A stretch of DNA of 7,188 bases from Leptospiraceae bacterium (GTDB taxonomy: Bacteria > Spirochaetota > Leptospiria > Turneriellales > Turneriellaceae). Shown here piece after piece: positions 5,738-7,188 of this stretch. The stretch spans positions 1 to 7,188 of the forward strand of contig JAEUSA010000017.1 in the NCBI GenBank assembly GCA_016788945.1, in the 5' to 3' direction. Made by a program: the position numbers and the translations under genes. Each line of letters starts with the position of its first letter. Within the stretch, counting starts at the first letter, position 1. Below the pieces are notes generated by a model. It ran no database searches, was not told where the DNA came from, and saw nothing but the letters and a program-made list of their open reading frames with translations.

Positions 5738-6456
5738 ACTTCGAATACTGCCTTAACCGGAAAATGATCAGACGCCACGCGCGTGAGCGGCGTCTTGACG
5801 ACTTCATAATGCTTCACTGCACAGCGTTCGTTGTGAAATATTTTGTCGAGATTCCAGATGGGTGCAAACGAGGGCCATGTCTTGATCTTGCGCTTCAGCG
5901 CGCCCGCGGCGTTACGATAACCGGCGATATTCATGAAGATGTCGAGATAACGCGTTCGTTCATTGCTGTCGCCCAGCAAGATGACGGGCAGAGATCCATG
6001 TTCGCGCAGAATGCCCGCCTCGAGCATCTTTTTTATCTGAAAATGACGCTCGATGCGTGAAAGCCCCAGATGAAAATTCATCGCGAGTAAAGGTCCGCCC
6101 GGCGTCTGGATCACATCGCTCAGGCATCCGCGCCGCTTCTTGATCGTCCAGGTGAGATCGAGATTCTCACCCAGTAAAAACGGCCAGCGCGAGAGGGTGG
6201 CATTACCGTAAGCACCGACCTTCAGCTGCACGTTGAGGCCAAGCCGGTATGAAAAACCCAGTCGTTGTGCCAGCACAGAAGCGAGATCCTGATGGTGGCT
6301 GCGTGGTACACCGTAGTCGACTTCTTGCAGTGCGATGATGTCAGCACCCTCTTCTTCGCAGACGCGCGCAATGCGCTCAGGGTTAAACTGCCGGTCGTTA
6401 CCGATGGCCTTGTGAATGTTATATGTGAGAACCGTAACCTGCAGATCGACCGCCAT
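5734..6456 (-). CDS. endonuclease/exonuclease/phosphatase (EEP) family hydrolase
   Basis: A 240-residue metal-dependent phosphoesterase of the EEP (DNase I/AP endonuclease/sphingomyelinase) fold, essentially a single domain without signal peptide. Motifs in order: TYNIHKAIG with Asn13, LQEVD with metal ligand Glu45, YGNATLSR (83-90), NFHLGLSRIER with His129, GDSNE with Asp163 and Asn165 (commonly GDFN or GDWN), LDKIF with Asp204, and the terminal ASDHFPV with catalytic Asp230-His231. All key catalytic residues are present, so it should be active on a phosphodiester or phosphomonoester; whether the substrate is DNA, lipid or a small phosphate cannot be told. The YNIHK opening is typical of an uncharacterised bacterial subgroup. 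It lies 35 nt downstream of recQ on the same strand, so co-transcription is plausible, which mildly favours a nucleic-acid role. The ATG at 6456 has no Shine-Dalgarno. Confidence 0.85.
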   Translation of the reverse strand: MAVDLQVTVLTYNIHKAIGNDRQFNPERIARVCEEEGADIIALQEVDYGVPRSHHQDLASVLAQRLGFSYRLGLNVQLKVGAYGNATLSRWPFLLGENLDLTWTIKKRRGCLSDVIQTPGGPLLAMNFHLGLSRIERHFQIKKMLEAGILREHGSLPVILLGDSNERTRYLDIFMNIAGYRNAAGALKRKIKTWPSFAPIWNLDKIFHNERCAVKHYEVVKTPLTRVASDHFPVKAVFEV

Positions 6457-6491
6457 GTGCGGGGAAGTTTATAGAGCTGCGGTGTAAATTC

Positions 6492-7188
6492 TCAAACAGT
6501 TTGGTTTTCAGTGTAGTTGTTAATGAGGAACAGAAATTGCTCACCATACCGCTGCCACTTGGCTTCGCCAACACCATGCACCTCGAGAAATTCTGCCCGG
6601 TTGCGTGGCAGTCGCGTGCTCATGTCGATGAGGCTCTTGTCAGAGAAGATCATGTACGGCGCGAGATTCTGCTCGTCGGCGAGTTCTTTGCGTTTGCGGC
6701 GCAGAATTTCGAATAACTCGGCGTTTGCATTGGCGAGAAGCTCGCGTTTTTTAGCCGGTGCCGCGATCTTGCCGCTGCTTTCGGGCGCCAACGTTTTGCC
6801 AAAAAACGCAGTTTCCCCTTTAAGCAGAGGGATTGCCAACGGCGTCAAAGCTAACGTGCCAAATTCAGCTTCTTGCTTGAGTAAACCCTGTTGCACCAGC
6901 TGCCGACCCAGTGCCTGCCATGCAGTTTTTGAAAGATCATGGCCGATGCCGTAGGTCGAGAGCGAATCATGCCCGTTTGCCAGTATCTTCTGCGTTTTGG
7001 CGCCGCGCAGTACATCGACGACATAGGCGGTGCCGAAGCGTTCGCCTGTGCGCTTAACGCACGATAAAAATTTCTGCGCCGCGACAGTGAAATCGGTCTT
7101 TTCTTTCGGCGGATTCAGGCAGAAATCGCACGCATTGCATCGGTCGGCGGCCTCTTCGCCAAAGGATTGCAGAAGAGTCTTGCGGCGG
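6492..7188 (-). CDS. recQ: RecQ family ATP-dependent DNA helicase, C-terminal 231 residues
   Basis: The minus-strand frame stays open from base 7187 to the TGA at 6492-6494; the helicase motor domains lie beyond the right edge. Apparent internal starts such as GTG 6896 are not the real start. Visible in order: the end of the zinc-binding segment, LLQSFGEEAADRCNACDFC, giving three of the four zinc cysteines (codons 7137-7139, 7128-7130, 7119-7121); the RQC winged-helix domain (about 7085-6810) with TGERFGTAYVVDVLRG and LSTYGIG; and an HRDC domain (about 6719-6513) with LFEILRRKRKELA and EVHGVGEAKWQRYG. RecQ unwinds DNA 3'-5' and acts in recombination and replication-fork repair. Order and spacing match E. 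coli RecQ to the normal C-terminus. The EEP gene follows after 35 nt, probably in the same transcript. Confidence 0.93.
   Translation of the reverse strand, partial: RRKTLLQSFGEEAADRCNACDFCLNPPKEKTDFTVAAQKFLSCVKRTGERFGTAYVVDVLRGAKTQKILANGHDSLSTYGIGHDLSKTAWQALGRQLVQQGLLKQEAEFGTLALTPLAIPLLKGETAFFGKTLAPESSGKIAAPAKKRELLANANAELFEILRRKRKELADEQNLAPYMIFSDKSLIDMSTRLPRNRAEFLEVHGVGEAKWQRYGEQFLFLINNYTENQTV

Noticed and set aside
6492..6896. A 134-residue stand-alone HRDC protein starting at 6896
   Set aside because: The same frame continues open to the window edge and encodes RecQ winged-helix and zinc-binding sequence upstream, so this is the end of recQ, not a separate gene.
1..7188. CRISPR array, tRNA/rRNA, insertion sequence, prophage or defence island
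   Set aside because: No direct-repeat arrays, tRNA-like cloverleafs, transposase genes, terminal repeats or phage-like genes were found; RecQ and rhodanese genes alone do not indicate a defence or mobile system.

Overview
The window looks like ordinary chromosomal DNA from a mid-GC (roughly mid-50s % by eye) Gram-negative bacterium. The envelope type is suggested by a small secreted protein with the look of an outer-membrane beta-barrel. Species cannot be fixed from the sequence alone. A spirochaete of the Turneriella/Leptospiraceae kind would fit the GC content and gene mix, but that is a guess. Coding density is very high: eight protein genes, two of them cut by the window edges, with no RNA genes, mobile elements or CRISPR arrays seen.

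Left third, plus strand. The 3' part of a CoA-disulfide/persulfide reductase with a C-terminal rhodanese domain (1-886) runs directly (TAA-ATG) into a small membrane-anchored single-domain rhodanese (887-1252). Together they look like a two-gene sulfane-sulfur handling unit. The small gene ends inside a perfect 18-bp hairpin whose loop carries the stop codon. Next come a fatty acid hydroxylase/sterol desaturase-family membrane protein (1286-2140) and, after a 128-bp gap, an alanine dehydrogenase (2269-3348). The alanine dehydrogenase lacks the acidic residue normally used to select NAD+.

Middle. A GH13 alpha-glucosidase (minus strand, 3345-4955) converges on the alanine dehydrogenase gene, and the two stop codons overlap by 4 nt. 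Its 5' end faces a divergent gap of about 120 bp holding an imperfect 15-bp inverted repeat. The predicted beta-barrel protein (plus, 5078-5737) lies on the other side of the gap.

Right third, minus strand. An endonuclease/exonuclease/phosphatase-family protein (5734-6456) converges on the barrel gene, again with a 4-nt stop overlap. Thirty-five bases upstream of it is the C-terminal half of a RecQ helicase (zinc site, winged helix, HRDC), which runs off the right edge.

Only the two rhodanese-containing proteins have an evident functional link. The rest look like independent housekeeping or metabolic genes packed closely. I found no convincing undescribed multi-gene system. The most checkable oddities are the stop-in-loop hairpin, the probable cofactor change in alanine dehydrogenase, the possible second start in the membrane rhodanese, and the inverted repeat in the divergent promoter region.
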